Below, one piece after another: positions 18,965-27,157 of a stretch of 64,000 bases of DNA. Origin of the DNA: Clostridiales bacterium (GTDB lineage: Bacteria; Bacillota; Clostridia; Christensenellales; CAG-138); contig SFNQ01000005.1 of assembly GCA_004554165.1 (NCBI GenBank), forward strand, positions 1 to 64,000, in the 5' to 3' direction. The notes below the pieces were generated by a model. The model worked only from the letters and a program-made list of their open reading frames with translations. It was not told the origin of the DNA and did no database searches. Numbering within the stretch: the stretch's first letter is position 1; each line of letters begins with the position of its first letter. Both the position numbers and the translations under genes were made by a program.

Positions 18965-19627
18965 ATGGAACAGACGGTTTTGGGCGAGCGCTACATCGCC
19001 TGCGGCAGCAGCGGCGGCTTGTATCCCCTGCGGGGCACCCCCGGAAACGCGCTCGGCGCCTATCTGGACGGCGCGGAAATCGAACTTTTTGGCAATGCTC
19101 AGGACGCAACCGGGGATACTATGAACGCGGGCACGATCACCATTCACGGCAACACGGGCGACGCTGCGGGCTACGCCATGCGCGGCGGCAGCATCTATGT
19201 CCGCGGCGATGCGGGCTATCGCGCAGGCATTCACATGAAGGCCTACGGCGACACCGTCCCCGCGCTCGTCATCGGCGGCCGCGCCGGAAGCTTTCTTGGC
19301 GAATACCAGGCGGGCGGTATCATCCTCGTGCTGGGGCTCGGCTGCGCGCCGGGCGCTGCGCCGGTGGGCTGCTTCTGCGGCACCGGCATGCACGGCGGGA
19401 GAATCTATCTTCGCACGGAAACGCTGCCTGCGGACCTTCCGGATCAGGTGGCGGCGCGCAGGGCCACACAGGAGGATATGAGGCTCATTGACCCTTACCT
19501 CAACCGCTTCTGTGAAAAATTTCACATGGACAAAACAACGGATTTAGGAGGAAACTATTATGTTCTCAGCCCAAATGAAAAAAGCCCCTATCGGATGCTC
19601 TACGTTTACAACTGGGGCCAGCCGTAA
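18965..19627 (+). CDS. Split glutamate synthase, GXGXG-domain subunit
   Basis: This 220-residue protein corresponds to the C-terminal beta-helix (GXGXG) domain of GltB, which has a structural role beside the ammonia tunnel. Regular Gly-rich turns such as GNTGDAAGYAMRGGSIYVRG and GGRAGSFLGEYQAGGIILVL define the helix, and CFCGTGMHGGRIYLR closes it. The ATG at 18965 is chosen for GGGAGAG 7 nt upstream. An ATG at 18947 would overlap the previous gene by 14 bp. It is the last gene of the nitrogen transcription unit. No terminator is evident behind it. Confidence 0.88.
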   Translation: MEQTVLGERYIACGSSGGLYPLRGTPGNALGAYLDGAEIELFGNAQDATGDTMNAGTITIHGNTGDAAGYAMRGGSIYVRGDAGYRAGIHMKAYGDTVPALVIGGRAGSFLGEYQAGGIILVLGLGCAPGAAPVGCFCGTGMHGGRIYLRTETLPADLPDQVAARRATQEDMRLIDPYLNRFCEKFHMDKTTDLGGNYYVLSPNEKSPYRMLYVYNWGQP

Positions 19628-20287
19628 CCCCTCTGCGGCGGAAATTCCCTGCCGCGTGTTTACCATCACGGAAGCCGAGAGCACAAAGCGCCAAGCGCCG
19701 CGCCTGGTCTTTCTCTCGGACTACCCCGCGAGAACCCGCGGCACAGCCTTCCAAAGCGAAACGCGCGTTTTCTTTGCAAAGCCGCCCTTCCTGTTTTAAC
19801 CCCGCTTCCCGGAGGGCTTTTTCCGCCGGAAGGCTTTCCCTTTGCGGCGGCAGGAGGCGTTTCTCCGTCGCCCCTTGGGTCGCTTCGCGCAGAGGGCGGA
19901 TTCCCCTTCTCCGCCCTGCGCGGGCGGGCGGCGTGGTTACGCGCGCTGCCCATTGCGCCGGTTCTGCGGCCTGCAGGCGCGGGCACCGCAGCAGCAGCCC
20001 GGCAGAGCGACGCCCTTTCTCCGGACATGCCCCTATCGGAACCGGTATTCCACCTTGCGGAAATGCTGGCCGGGTTACAGGCATGGCCTCCCCGGGCCTG
20101 AGCTTCACCTCCGGATGCCCACCCCGGCTTGCACTGCGGCTGCGGCACGGTTGGTCCCCTCCCCAATGGCGCTGAGCTGCCGGCTTATTTCCCCGAACGC
20201 TTCAGGATGCTCTGATCCCCCGCAAAGCCCTGCGCGTCCGCAGGCAGCAGCATATCGCAGTTTTCAGCGCCCTCCAGCCTGCGGCAG
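19628..20287. other. 660-bp GC-rich intergenic region, no supported gene
   Basis: Neither strand shows a credible coding frame, family motif or strong terminator. A consensus AGGAGG with ATG at 19560 opens a 79-codon frame overlapping the end of the preceding gene, but its translation is Arg/Pro/Ser-rich and lacks any recognisable feature. Confidence 0.5.
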
Positions 20288-20779
20288 TCATATGCCAGCC
20301 GCATCGTCAGGGCCGGTAATATCCGCCTGGATATTGCCGCTCTTTTCCCCGGACGCTTCCCCACCGAAGGCCAGATCTTCGATGTAGCCCTTGAGAGAGC
20401 CGAGATTCTCCGCCACATACTGCTGCCCTTCGATAACGATATTGTCGCCCTCGAATTCAAAGGAGCAGTCTCCGTTTTCCAGCTCCACCCGGAGCGTCAG
20501 CCCGTCGTCACATGTGCCAATATTACTCAGCTTGCCAGGGACGATTTTGCAGAGCCGCTGGTAAATCTGCGCAATGGTCTCCGCATCGGTAACCGTTCCT
20601 TCCGTCACGCCGCCTTCGCCGTAAAGCGCGTAGGAGATGCTTTTGATCTGCGCGCCGTCAGCAGTCTTTACCGTTTCCATCTCTTCATATTTGACCTCGC
20701 TTTTTGCGCAGGCCGAGAGAAGCGCCAGAAGGAGAACCATACAAAAGGCGGCAGCGCGCCTGCACCGTTGAATTAGCAT
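20288..20779 (-). CDS. Hypothetical lipoprotein
   Basis: This 163-residue secreted protein of unknown function has a charged start, a hydrophobic core and the lipobox LLSAC, giving a mature N-terminal Cys24. The mature part has KTADGAQIKSISYALYGEGG, DAETIAQIYQRLCKI and a beta-rich segment LTLRVELENGDCSFEFEGD with one further Cys. A short charged C-terminal tail follows. The translation pattern resembles small clostridial lipoproteins of the DUF family type, but I cannot name a family. It lies 17 bp after a small gene and probably shares its promoter at 21068-21096. Confidence 0.75.
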   Translation of the reverse strand: MLIQRCRRAAAFCMVLLLALLSACAKSEVKYEEMETVKTADGAQIKSISYALYGEGGVTEGTVTDAETIAQIYQRLCKIVPGKLSNIGTCDDGLTLRVELENGDCSFEFEGDNIVIEGQQYVAENLGSLKGYIEDLAFGGEASGEKSGNIQADITGPDDAAGI

Positions 20780-20796
20780 ACCGAACCTCCCGATGT

Positions 20797-20991
20797 TTAT
20801 TTTCTGTTCAATTCCGTCCAGTCAAACTTTGAAAGGATATCGCCGTCCGCTGCGGGCCCCGATACGCCGAAAGCGTCACCGTATTTGTTCTGATAGACAT
20901 GCTCCGCCCCTGCGCTGAATTCCAGCGTGAAACCCTCCGGCGTCGCGCAGGTATTGACGCCGCGGACGGCTTCGGAGAATCCCGTGCTCAT
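20797..20991 (-). CDS. Small hypothetical protein (64 aa)
   Basis: The frame reads MSTGFSEAVRGVNTCATPEG and ends SKFDWTELNRK. Composition is protein-like and the gene is close to the lipoprotein gene. The ATG overlaps the stop of a 10-codon frame (20988-21020) that has the strong ribosome site GGAGGG. Either the small gene is translated by reinitiation from that short frame, or a single-base indel has split one gene. No family was recognised. Confidence 0.45.
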   Translation of the reverse strand: MSTGFSEAVRGVNTCATPEGFTLEFSAGAEHVYQNKYGDAFGVSGPAADGDILSKFDWTELNRK

Positions 20992-21020
20992 GCGGCTTTG
21001 CGCATCGCTGCGTCTGGCAT
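20988..21020 (-). other. 10-codon upstream reading frame
   Basis: The frame is ATG to TGA with GGAGGG about 7 nt upstream. Its TGA overlaps the ATG of the 64-residue gene as ATGA. It could be a translated coupling leader or the true start of a frameshifted gene. Confidence 0.35.
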
Positions 21021-21067
21021 GGGAATTCCCTCCGTTTCCCTGCCGCGGGGAAACCTTTATTTGATAT

Positions 21068-21096
21068 ATGATATCACAGGGTCGCCGAGTTGGCAA
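21068..21096 (-). promoter_or_regulatory. Promoter of the small protein/lipoprotein unit
   Basis: On the minus strand, TTGCCA (21091-21096), a 17-bp spacer and TATCAT (21068-21073) lie about 48 bp upstream of the short leader frame. Confidence 0.65.
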
Positions 21097-21307
21097 TCGG
21101 TCCGGGGCCGTCGGAGCGTCTTCCCCCTTTCCCCCCCTGTCGGGCGCAGCCGGCCCCGGCCCTGCGCCGGGCTTTGCCGGCAGGGGCCAAAACCGGAAAG
21201 ACGCCTCGGGATGCGGAGAAAAACCGGAATTCCTGATTTCTTTCTACACAGCCGGCAGGCAAGATGCTATACTGACAAAAAGCAGACGCGGTAAGGAGAG
21301 AGCAAGC

Positions 21308-21982
21308 ATGTACCGAATACTGATCATCGAGGATGACCGTGGCATCGCCGAGGCGATCAAGTTTCAGGCGGAGCAGTGGGAGCTGCAGGCCTTCTGTCTC
21401 ACCGACTTCCGCAACGCCATGGCCGAGTTTGCCCGGATCGACCCGCATCTTGTGCTGATCGACATTGGCCTGCCCTTCTTTAACGGCTACCACTGGTGCG
21501 GCGAAATCCGCAGGGTTTCTCAGGTGCCGATTCTCTTCGTCTCCTCCGCTTCGGACAATATGAACATCGTCATGGCCATGAACATGGGCGCGGACGATTT
21601 TATCGCCAAGCCCTTTGACCAAAGCGTTCTCATGGCAAAGATACAGGCCATGCTGCGCCGCACTTACGACTTTGGCGCCTCCCTGCCCGTTCTGGAGCAC
21701 CGGGGCGCGCTGCTGCATACCGGCGACCACAGTTTGAGCTACCGACAGGAGAACATTCCGCTCACAAAGAACGAATACCGCATCCTTCTGACGCTGCTGC
21801 GGAACAAGAACAGGGTGGTCAGCCGGGAAAAGCTCATGGAAGCCCTGTGGGAAACCGACAGCTTTGTGGACGAGAACACCCTGACGGTCAACGTGGGCAG
21901 GCTGCGGAAAAAGCTGGAATCGGCCGGCCTGCACGATTTCATTACCACCCGGTTTGGCGTGGGCTATCTGATCGAGGCCTGA
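21308..21982 (+). CDS. BceR-type OmpR-family response regulator
   Basis: This is a 224-residue DNA-binding regulator. The receiver domain (1-118) contains the acidic pair in IIEDDRG, phospho-acceptor Asp in HLVLIDIGLPFF and the Lys of FIAKPFD. The winged-helix output domain (about 130-222) has LTKNEYRILLTLL, SREKLMEALWE, DENTLTVNVGRLRKKL and TTRFGVGYLIEA. The ATG at 21308 follows AAGGAGAG. It is paired with the sensor kinase 10 bp downstream and sits next to the BceAB transporter, the standard layout for peptide-antibiotic sensing and detoxification modules. Confidence 0.93.
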   Translation: MYRILIIEDDRGIAEAIKFQAEQWELQAFCLTDFRNAMAEFARIDPHLVLIDIGLPFFNGYHWCGEIRRVSQVPILFVSSASDNMNIVMAMNMGADDFIAKPFDQSVLMAKIQAMLRRTYDFGASLPVLEHRGALLHTGDHSLSYRQENIPLTKNEYRILLTLLRNKNRVVSREKLMEALWETDSFVDENTLTVNVGRLRKKLESAGLHDFITTRFGVGYLIEA

Positions 21983-21992
21983 GGAGGCGTCC

Positions 21993-22988
21993 ATGCTGAG
22001 AAAACTGTTGCCGCTCTGTCTCAAACAGCGCCGGCGGGGGCTGGCCGCCGCAGGGCTGTTTTTTCTGATCTTCCTCGTCTCCTTCGCGCTGTATCGCCTG
22101 CCGCTGGCCGCGGTGCTGTATCCCGCCGCCCTCTGCGCCATTGCCGGCGCCGTGTTTCTGACCGCAGATCTGCGCAGGGCTGCAAGAAAGCACGAACAGC
22201 TGCAAGCCGTCCGCAGCGCCGTGGACGTCGCCTCCCGCCCCCTGCCGCAGGTGGAGAGCCCGGAGGACGAGGCCTATCAGCAGATCCTCCAGCTTCTCGC
22301 CGACGAGCAGCGCAGCCTTCAGACCGCCATGGACCGCCGGTATGCCGAAATGATCGACTACTATACCCTCTGGGCGCACCAGATTAAAACGCCCATTGCC
22401 TCCATGGGGCTTCGCCTGCAAAACGAGGATTCCGCCCTTTCCAGAGCGCTGTCCTCCGATCTGTTTCGCATCGAGCAGTATGTTGGGATGGCGCTGGTGT
22501 ACCTGCGGCTCAACAGCGAAAGCAGCGACTATCTCATTCGGGAATACGAGCTCGACGGCATCATCCGGCAGGCGGTGAAAAAGTTTGCCGGGGAATTCAT
22601 CAGCCGCAAGCTCCGCCTCGTCTACGAGCCCGTGCAAACCCGCGTCCTGACGGACGAAAAGTGGCTCTCCTTCGTAATCGAGCAGATTCTGTCCAACGCC
22701 CTGAAATACACGCCCTCCGGCAGTATTTCCATCTCGCTGGAAGCGCCGAAAACGCTTTGCATCCGGGATACCGGCATCGGCATCGCGCCGGAGGATTTGC
22801 CCCGCATTTTTGAAAAAGGCTATACCGGCTGCAACGGCCGCAGGGACAAGCGGGCCAGCGGCATCGGCCTGTATCTGTGCAAACGGATCTGCCGCAATCT
22901 TGGGCACGGCATCTCTGCCAGCTCCTCCGTCGGCCAGGGCTCCGCCATACGCATCGACCTGAATCGGGCCGAGCTGCGGCATGAATGA
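21993..22988 (+). CDS. BceS-type intramembrane-sensing histidine kinase
   Basis: This is a 331-residue kinase with two N-terminal membrane helices (about 14-55) joined by only a few residues and no extracellular sensor domain. Such kinases read the state of their partner transporter. The phosphorylation site is in YYTLWAHQIKTPIASMGL. The ATPase domain shows SFVIEQILSNALKYTPSG, the G1 box IRDTGIGIAPEDLPRIF and G2 ASGIGLYLCK. The ATG at 21993 has GAGGAGG upstream. Kinase and regulator are co-transcribed. Confidence 0.92.
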   Translation: MLRKLLPLCLKQRRRGLAAAGLFFLIFLVSFALYRLPLAAVLYPAALCAIAGAVFLTADLRRAARKHEQLQAVRSAVDVASRPLPQVESPEDEAYQQILQLLADEQRSLQTAMDRRYAEMIDYYTLWAHQIKTPIASMGLRLQNEDSALSRALSSDLFRIEQYVGMALVYLRLNSESSDYLIREYELDGIIRQAVKKFAGEFISRKLRLVYEPVQTRVLTDEKWLSFVIEQILSNALKYTPSGSISISLEAPKTLCIRDTGIGIAPEDLPRIFEKGYTGCNGRRDKRASGIGLYLCKRICRNLGHGISASSSVGQGSAIRIDLNRAELRHE

Positions 22989-22992
22989 AATT

Positions 22993-23068
22993 CTTACAAA
23001 AACGTTAGATTTTCCGGGGAGATTGTAAGCCGTTTCTATGGCGGCGGCGGTCTCCCCCCGGTTAGAAT
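22993..23068 (+). promoter_or_regulatory. BceR-type operator and bceAB promoter
   Basis: A perfect 7-bp inverted repeat, CTTACAA (22993-22999) and TTGTAAG (23023-23029), flanks a second partial partner, GTTAG. A -10-like TAGAAT is at 23063-23068, with no -35 at the proper distance. The layout fits an activator site for the adjacent response regulator. Confidence 0.6.
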
Positions 23069-23099
23069 ATGGCAAGAAATCCCCAAGGAGGACTTTGTC

Positions 23100-23864
23100 A
23101 TGCATATTTTAGAAGTGAACGGGATTAAAAAGGTATACGCCACCCGCTTTGGCGCAAGCAGGGTGGAGGCCCTGCGCAGCGTTTCCTTTACCGTGGAGCA
23201 GGGCGAATATGTGGCCATCATGGGCGAATCGGGCTCCGGAAAGACCACGCTGCTCAACATCCTTGCCGCGCTGGACAGACCCACCGCCGGCACGGTGCTG
23301 CTGGACGGGAAAGACCTTGCAACAATCCGGGAGGCGGAGATGGCCGCTTTCCGCCGCGACAATCTTGGCTTTGTCTTTCAGGAATTCAACCTTCTCGATA
23401 CCTTTTCCATCGAGGACAACATCTTTCTTCCGCTGGTACTTGCCGGAAAGGGCTATATTGAGATGCGGGAAAGGCTTCGCCCCATCGCGGCGCAGCTGGG
23501 CATTGCCGAAATTCTGAAAAAATATCCCTACGAGGTCTCCGGCGGCCAGAAGCAGCGCGCGGCGGTGGCCAGAGCCCTGATCACCAATCCCCGGCTGGTT
23601 CTCGCCGACGAGCCCACGGGCGCGCTGGACTCCAGATCCACCGACGAGCTGCTGCGGCTCTTTGCCGAGATCAACCGGGCGGGCCAGACGCTTCTCATGG
23701 TCACCCATTCGGTAAAGGCGGCCAGCCACGCCAGCCGCGTCCTGTTCATCAAGGACGGCGAGGTGTTCCACCAGATTTACCGCGGGGAGCACAGCAACGA
23801 ACAGCTCTATCAGCTGATTTCGGACACCCTGACCATGCTGGCGACGGGCGGTGAGCGCAAATGA
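23100..23864 (+). CDS. BceA-type ABC transporter ATPase
   Basis: This 254-residue ATPase belongs to the MacB/LolD-like group that drives BceB permeases. Motifs are Walker A GESGSGKTTLLN, the Q-loop FVFQEFNLLDTFSIEDN, signature VSGGQKQRAAVARAL, Walker B LVLADEPTGALDS and switch VTHSVKAASHASR. AAGGAGGA precedes the ATG. It overlaps the permease gene by 4 bp. Together they are expected to protect lipid II-cycle targets from peptide antibiotics. Confidence 0.94.
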   Translation: MHILEVNGIKKVYATRFGASRVEALRSVSFTVEQGEYVAIMGESGSGKTTLLNILAALDRPTAGTVLLDGKDLATIREAEMAAFRRDNLGFVFQEFNLLDTFSIEDNIFLPLVLAGKGYIEMRERLRPIAAQLGIAEILKKYPYEVSGGQKQRAAVARALITNPRLVLADEPTGALDSRSTDELLRLFAEINRAGQTLLMVTHSVKAASHASRVLFIKDGEVFHQIYRGEHSNEQLYQLISDTLTMLATGGERK

Positions 23865-25900
23865 AGATTGGCTTTTACCCAAAACTCGCCCTTGCCGGCA
23901 TCCGAAAAAACCGGCGGCTGTACACGCCCTTTCTGCTGACCTGTGCCGGTATGGCGGCCATGTACTACATCATCTGCTTCCTTGCCAGCACGTCGCTGCT
24001 GGAGGCCCTGCCGGGGCACGGCACCATTCAGGCCATGCTGAGCTTTGGCAGCGGCGTTCTGGCCATCTTCGCCGCAATCTTCCTGTTTTACACCAATTCC
24101 TTTCTGATCCGCAGGCGGAAAAAGGAATTCGGCCTGTATAACATCCTCGGCATGGGCAAGGGCAACATCGGACGCATCCTGTTCTGGGAAACGGTGGTCA
24201 CTGCCCTCTTTGCTCTGGCTGCCGGTCTGGGCGTGGGCGTGGCCCTCTCCAAGCTGGCGGAGCTGGGACTGACCAACATCATGGGCGGCCAGGCGCAATA
24301 CGCCTTTTCGGTATCCTTCTCTGCGGTATTGCAGACCGCCGTCCTGTTCTGCTGCATCTTTCTGCTGCTGCTGTTGAACGGGCTCCGGCAGATACACGTC
24401 ACAAACCCCATCGCCCTGCTGCGCAGCGAGAACATCGGGGAGAAGCCGCCAAAAGCCAACTGGCTTATCGGCATTGCGGGCGCCGTTATTCTTGCTGCCG
24501 CCTATGCTATCTCCCTCACCATCAAAGACCCCGTGGCGGCCACTCTTGTATTCTTTGTGGCGGTAGCGATGGTGGTCATCGCCACATACATGCTCTTTGT
24601 CTCCGGCTCCGTACTGCTCTGCCGCCTCCTGCAAAGGAACAAGCGGTATTACTACAGGGCCAACCACTTCGTCTCCGTCTCCTCCATGGCCTACCGCATG
24701 AAGCGAAACGGCGCAGGCCTTGCCTCCATCTGCATCCTGCTGACCATGGTGCTTGTGATGGTTTCCTCCTCCGCCTGTCTGTACTTCGGCGCGGAGGACA
24801 GCCTCAGAACCAGATACCCGCGGGAGATCACGGTGGACATCAAATTCGAGGAATCGGAGGCGTTTCTGGGCGACGGCGTGCCGTCCATCCGCAGCGGAAT
24901 CCAGCGCATCGCCGCCGCCCACGGCATCCGGCAGGACAATCTGTATGATTACCGCTATATTACGCTCACCGGCCTGCTGCACGGGGAAACGCTGGAGCCC
25001 GACGTCCGCGGCGCGGGCGGCATGATGCAGGGGGAGCTGCACCAGTTCTACATCGTGCCGCTGGCGGATTATAACCGCATGATGGGCACGGACCTTCGCC
25101 TCGATGCAGACGAAGCGCTGCTGTATTCCCTGCGCAACGATTATTCCGGGGATACTCTGACGATCCAAAACGGCCCCACGTTTCGTATCCGGGAGAAGCT
25201 TTTACAGTTCACCAGCAACGGGAACGCGCTGATGGACATCCTGCCCTCCATTTTCCTCGTGGTGTCCGATGTGGAAGCGTCGCTCAAGTCGCTGGGCAGC
25301 CTTACGGATTTCAACGGCGGCCGCATCATGGGGCTCTACTGGAGCTACGGCTTTGACGCCAACGTCTCCGACGAGACGCAGACCGCCGCCTGCAAGGAAA
25401 TCCGGGAGTGGCTCGGCAAATACGGCGGGGAGGGCTTCCTCCGCGCGGCAAGCTGCGAGAGCAGGGCGGCCAACCGCGAAGATTTCTACGGCACCTTTGG
25501 CGGCATCTTCTTCCTCGGCATCCTGCTGAGCATCGTGTTCCTCTTTGCAACGGTGCTGATCATTTACTACAAGCAGATTTCCGAGGGCTATGAGGATCAG
25601 GGGCGCTTTGCCATCATGCAGAAGGTGGGCATGACAAAGCCCGACATCCGGCGGAGCATCCACTCGCAGATGCTGACGGTATTCCTGCTGCCGCTTGTTA
25701 CCGCAGTCGTCCACCTTGCCTTTGCGTTCCCGATCATTCGGAAGCTGCTGCTGCTGTTCAACATGACGAATATCGAGCTGTTCCTCCTGACCACGCTCAT
25801 CACCATTCTTATCTCCGCTGTGTTCTACGCGCTGGTCTATCGGAGCACCTCCAATGCCTACTATGCCATCGTCAGCGACGCGAAGGAGGCACAGGGATGA
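23861..25900 (+). CDS. BceB-type ABC transporter permease
   Basis: This is a 679-residue FtsX-family permease with about ten membrane helices. An N-terminal helix (about 20-40) is followed by two FtsX-like bundles (about 55-180 and 290-310, then 545-670). The family-typical extracellular domain, about 200 residues, sits between helices 7 and 8 (about 315-535). That domain senses or binds peptide antibiotics in relatives. FLIRRRKKEFGLYNILGMGK is a signature of the group. The gene follows its ATPase directly and completes the BceRS-BceAB set. Confidence 0.93.
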   Translation: MKIGFYPKLALAGIRKNRRLYTPFLLTCAGMAAMYYIICFLASTSLLEALPGHGTIQAMLSFGSGVLAIFAAIFLFYTNSFLIRRRKKEFGLYNILGMGKGNIGRILFWETVVTALFALAAGLGVGVALSKLAELGLTNIMGGQAQYAFSVSFSAVLQTAVLFCCIFLLLLLNGLRQIHVTNPIALLRSENIGEKPPKANWLIGIAGAVILAAAYAISLTIKDPVAATLVFFVAVAMVVIATYMLFVSGSVLLCRLLQRNKRYYYRANHFVSVSSMAYRMKRNGAGLASICILLTMVLVMVSSSACLYFGAEDSLRTRYPREITVDIKFEESEAFLGDGVPSIRSGIQRIAAAHGIRQDNLYDYRYITLTGLLHGETLEPDVRGAGGMMQGELHQFYIVPLADYNRMMGTDLRLDADEALLYSLRNDYSGDTLTIQNGPTFRIREKLLQFTSNGNALMDILPSIFLVVSDVEASLKSLGSLTDFNGGRIMGLYWSYGFDANVSDETQTAACKEIREWLGKYGGEGFLRAASCESRAANREDFYGTFGGIFFLGILLSIVFLFATVLIIYYKQISEGYEDQGRFAIMQKVGMTKPDIRRSIHSQMLTVFLLPLVTAVVHLAFAFPIIRKLLLLFNMTNIELFLLTTLITILISAVFYALVYRSTSNAYYAIVSDAKEAQG

Positions 25901-25952
25901 CACAGGGGCTCGCAGCCGCTCCTGCAACGATGCGGCAGGGGTAGGAAAACGG

Positions 25953-26165
25953 ATGGAACGGCAATGGATATCGGAGGCGCCGGGGCGTCCTCCGGGAGAA
26001 CGGGTCCGGGCCCTGTTTGGCAGGGCGGTCACATGCCTGGGGTTCTGCGTTATGGGCCTGCTGGCGATACCGGCGGCGCTCTGCCTTGGGCTGATCTATC
26101 TGGTCTGGCAGGGCGCAAACGCCCTGTCCGGCCGCATTGAAAACGGCGGCGGAACGAAGAAATGA
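25953..26165 (+). CDS. Small single-span membrane protein (70 aa)
   Basis: The frame MERQWISEAPGRPPGERVRA leads into one long hydrophobic stretch, CLGFCVMGLLAIPAALCLGL, then IYLVW. It ends in a polar tail with GGGTKK. AGGAAAA precedes the ATG. It lies 52 bp after bceB in the same direction and may be an accessory of the transporter. I do not recognise a family. Confidence 0.6.
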   Translation: MERQWISEAPGRPPGERVRALFGRAVTCLGFCVMGLLAIPAALCLGLIYLVWQGANALSGRIENGGGTKK

Positions 26166-26332
26166 AGCGCGGGGCGGCATTGCAAATTGCGTTGGAGGGA
26201 GAACTTTGCATACGCCGCCTTGCGAATTCTTTCAGGCAATCCCCCCACGGCGCCGGGCTCTCCTTTTTTGCACCGGCACGGAGATGCCGATTCCCTGCGG
26301 AACTGATATGCTTTTTCCCGGAGGCGAGCCAA

Positions 26333-26839
26333 ATGCAATGGGTCAGACGGCTGAACTGAACAATGCGGTGGAGTATATAGAATCTCATCTGGGCGGTGAA
26401 ATCGATATTGCGCAGGCCGCGCGGCTGGCGGTCTGCTCCGGCTTTCACTTTCAGCGGGTTTCTCCTGTATGGCCGGCGTTACGCTGAGCGGGTATATCCG
26501 CCGCAGGCGAATGGCGCTAGCGGCTTTCGAGCCGGCAGAGAGCGGCGCAAGCATCATCGACATGGCGCAGAAATAAGGCTACGAATCTCCCACCGCGTTC
26601 AATCGCGCGTTCCAGAGCGTCCACGGCGTGGCCCCCAGCGCCGCGCGGCAGCAGGGCATTCCGCTACTGCATATCCCAGGCTGGCCTTCCATCTTTCAAT
26701 CCGTGGAGGTCTGGCACTGAACTACAGAATCCTGAAAAAAGACGCCTTCCGCATCGTCGGTCTTTGCACAAGGAAGCCCATGAGCATGGACGATTGCTTT
26801 GAAAAAACGGCCCTGTTCTGGCAACAGCTGCATGCACAA
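26333..26839 (+). pseudogene. AraC-family regulator pseudogene, 5' part
   Basis: The sequence encodes an AraC/XylS-type helix-turn-helix regulator with a GyrI-like effector domain, but it is broken repeatedly. It starts MQWVRRLN after GGAGGCG. A 5-bp tandem duplication (CTGAACTGAAC at about 26350) then shifts the frame into NAVEYIESHLGGEIDIAQAA and CSGFHFQR. A lost T near 26463 shifts it into SCMAGVTLSGYIRRRRMALA. TAA at about 26574 interrupts AQK-GYESPTAFNRAFQSVHG. A further shift near 26665 leads to FHLSIRGGLALNYRILKKDAFRIVG. The part stops at TALFWQQLHAQ, where foreign sequence begins. Confidence 0.9.
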
Positions 26840-27157
26840 ATTTGGGCGGCGATGCGTTCCGGTTCTCCGAAAACGATCCTGACTACGCAGCGGTATTTCG
26901 GAACTGAAAACGGGAATCAGTACGGGATACCGGCCAGTAGTAGGAACGTGGTGCGCAACGCTTTCAACGAAACCGCGCGGGACATCTACAATCTCACGGG
27001 AATCTTCCGAAACATATAATGAGGAACTGTACGATTCGCTCCTGCGAACCGGCGCGGCAATATCGGAGCAGGATGCGCTTGGTGAGAGTGGGGTCAGTTT
27101 CTCAGACAATTACGCGCAGCGTTCCAATTTGGGCGGGGATACGTTCCAGTTCTCGGA
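26839..27157 (+). repeat. Imperfect 32-bp direct repeat within the insertion
   Basis: Copies at 26839-26870 and 27126-27157 match at 28 of 32 positions and encode NLGGDAFRFSE and NLGGDTFQFSE. The first copy sits exactly at the left junction and is out of frame with the rest. Confidence 0.75.

Noticed and set aside
19560..19799. 79-codon frame with a perfect AGGAGG behind the last glutamate synthase gene
   Set aside because: It overlaps the conserved C-terminus of that subunit, and its translation is low-complexity with no recognisable feature.
20899..21294. Plus-strand frame upstream of the response regulator
   Set aside because: It overlaps the promoter of the divergent lipoprotein unit and has no protein-like features.
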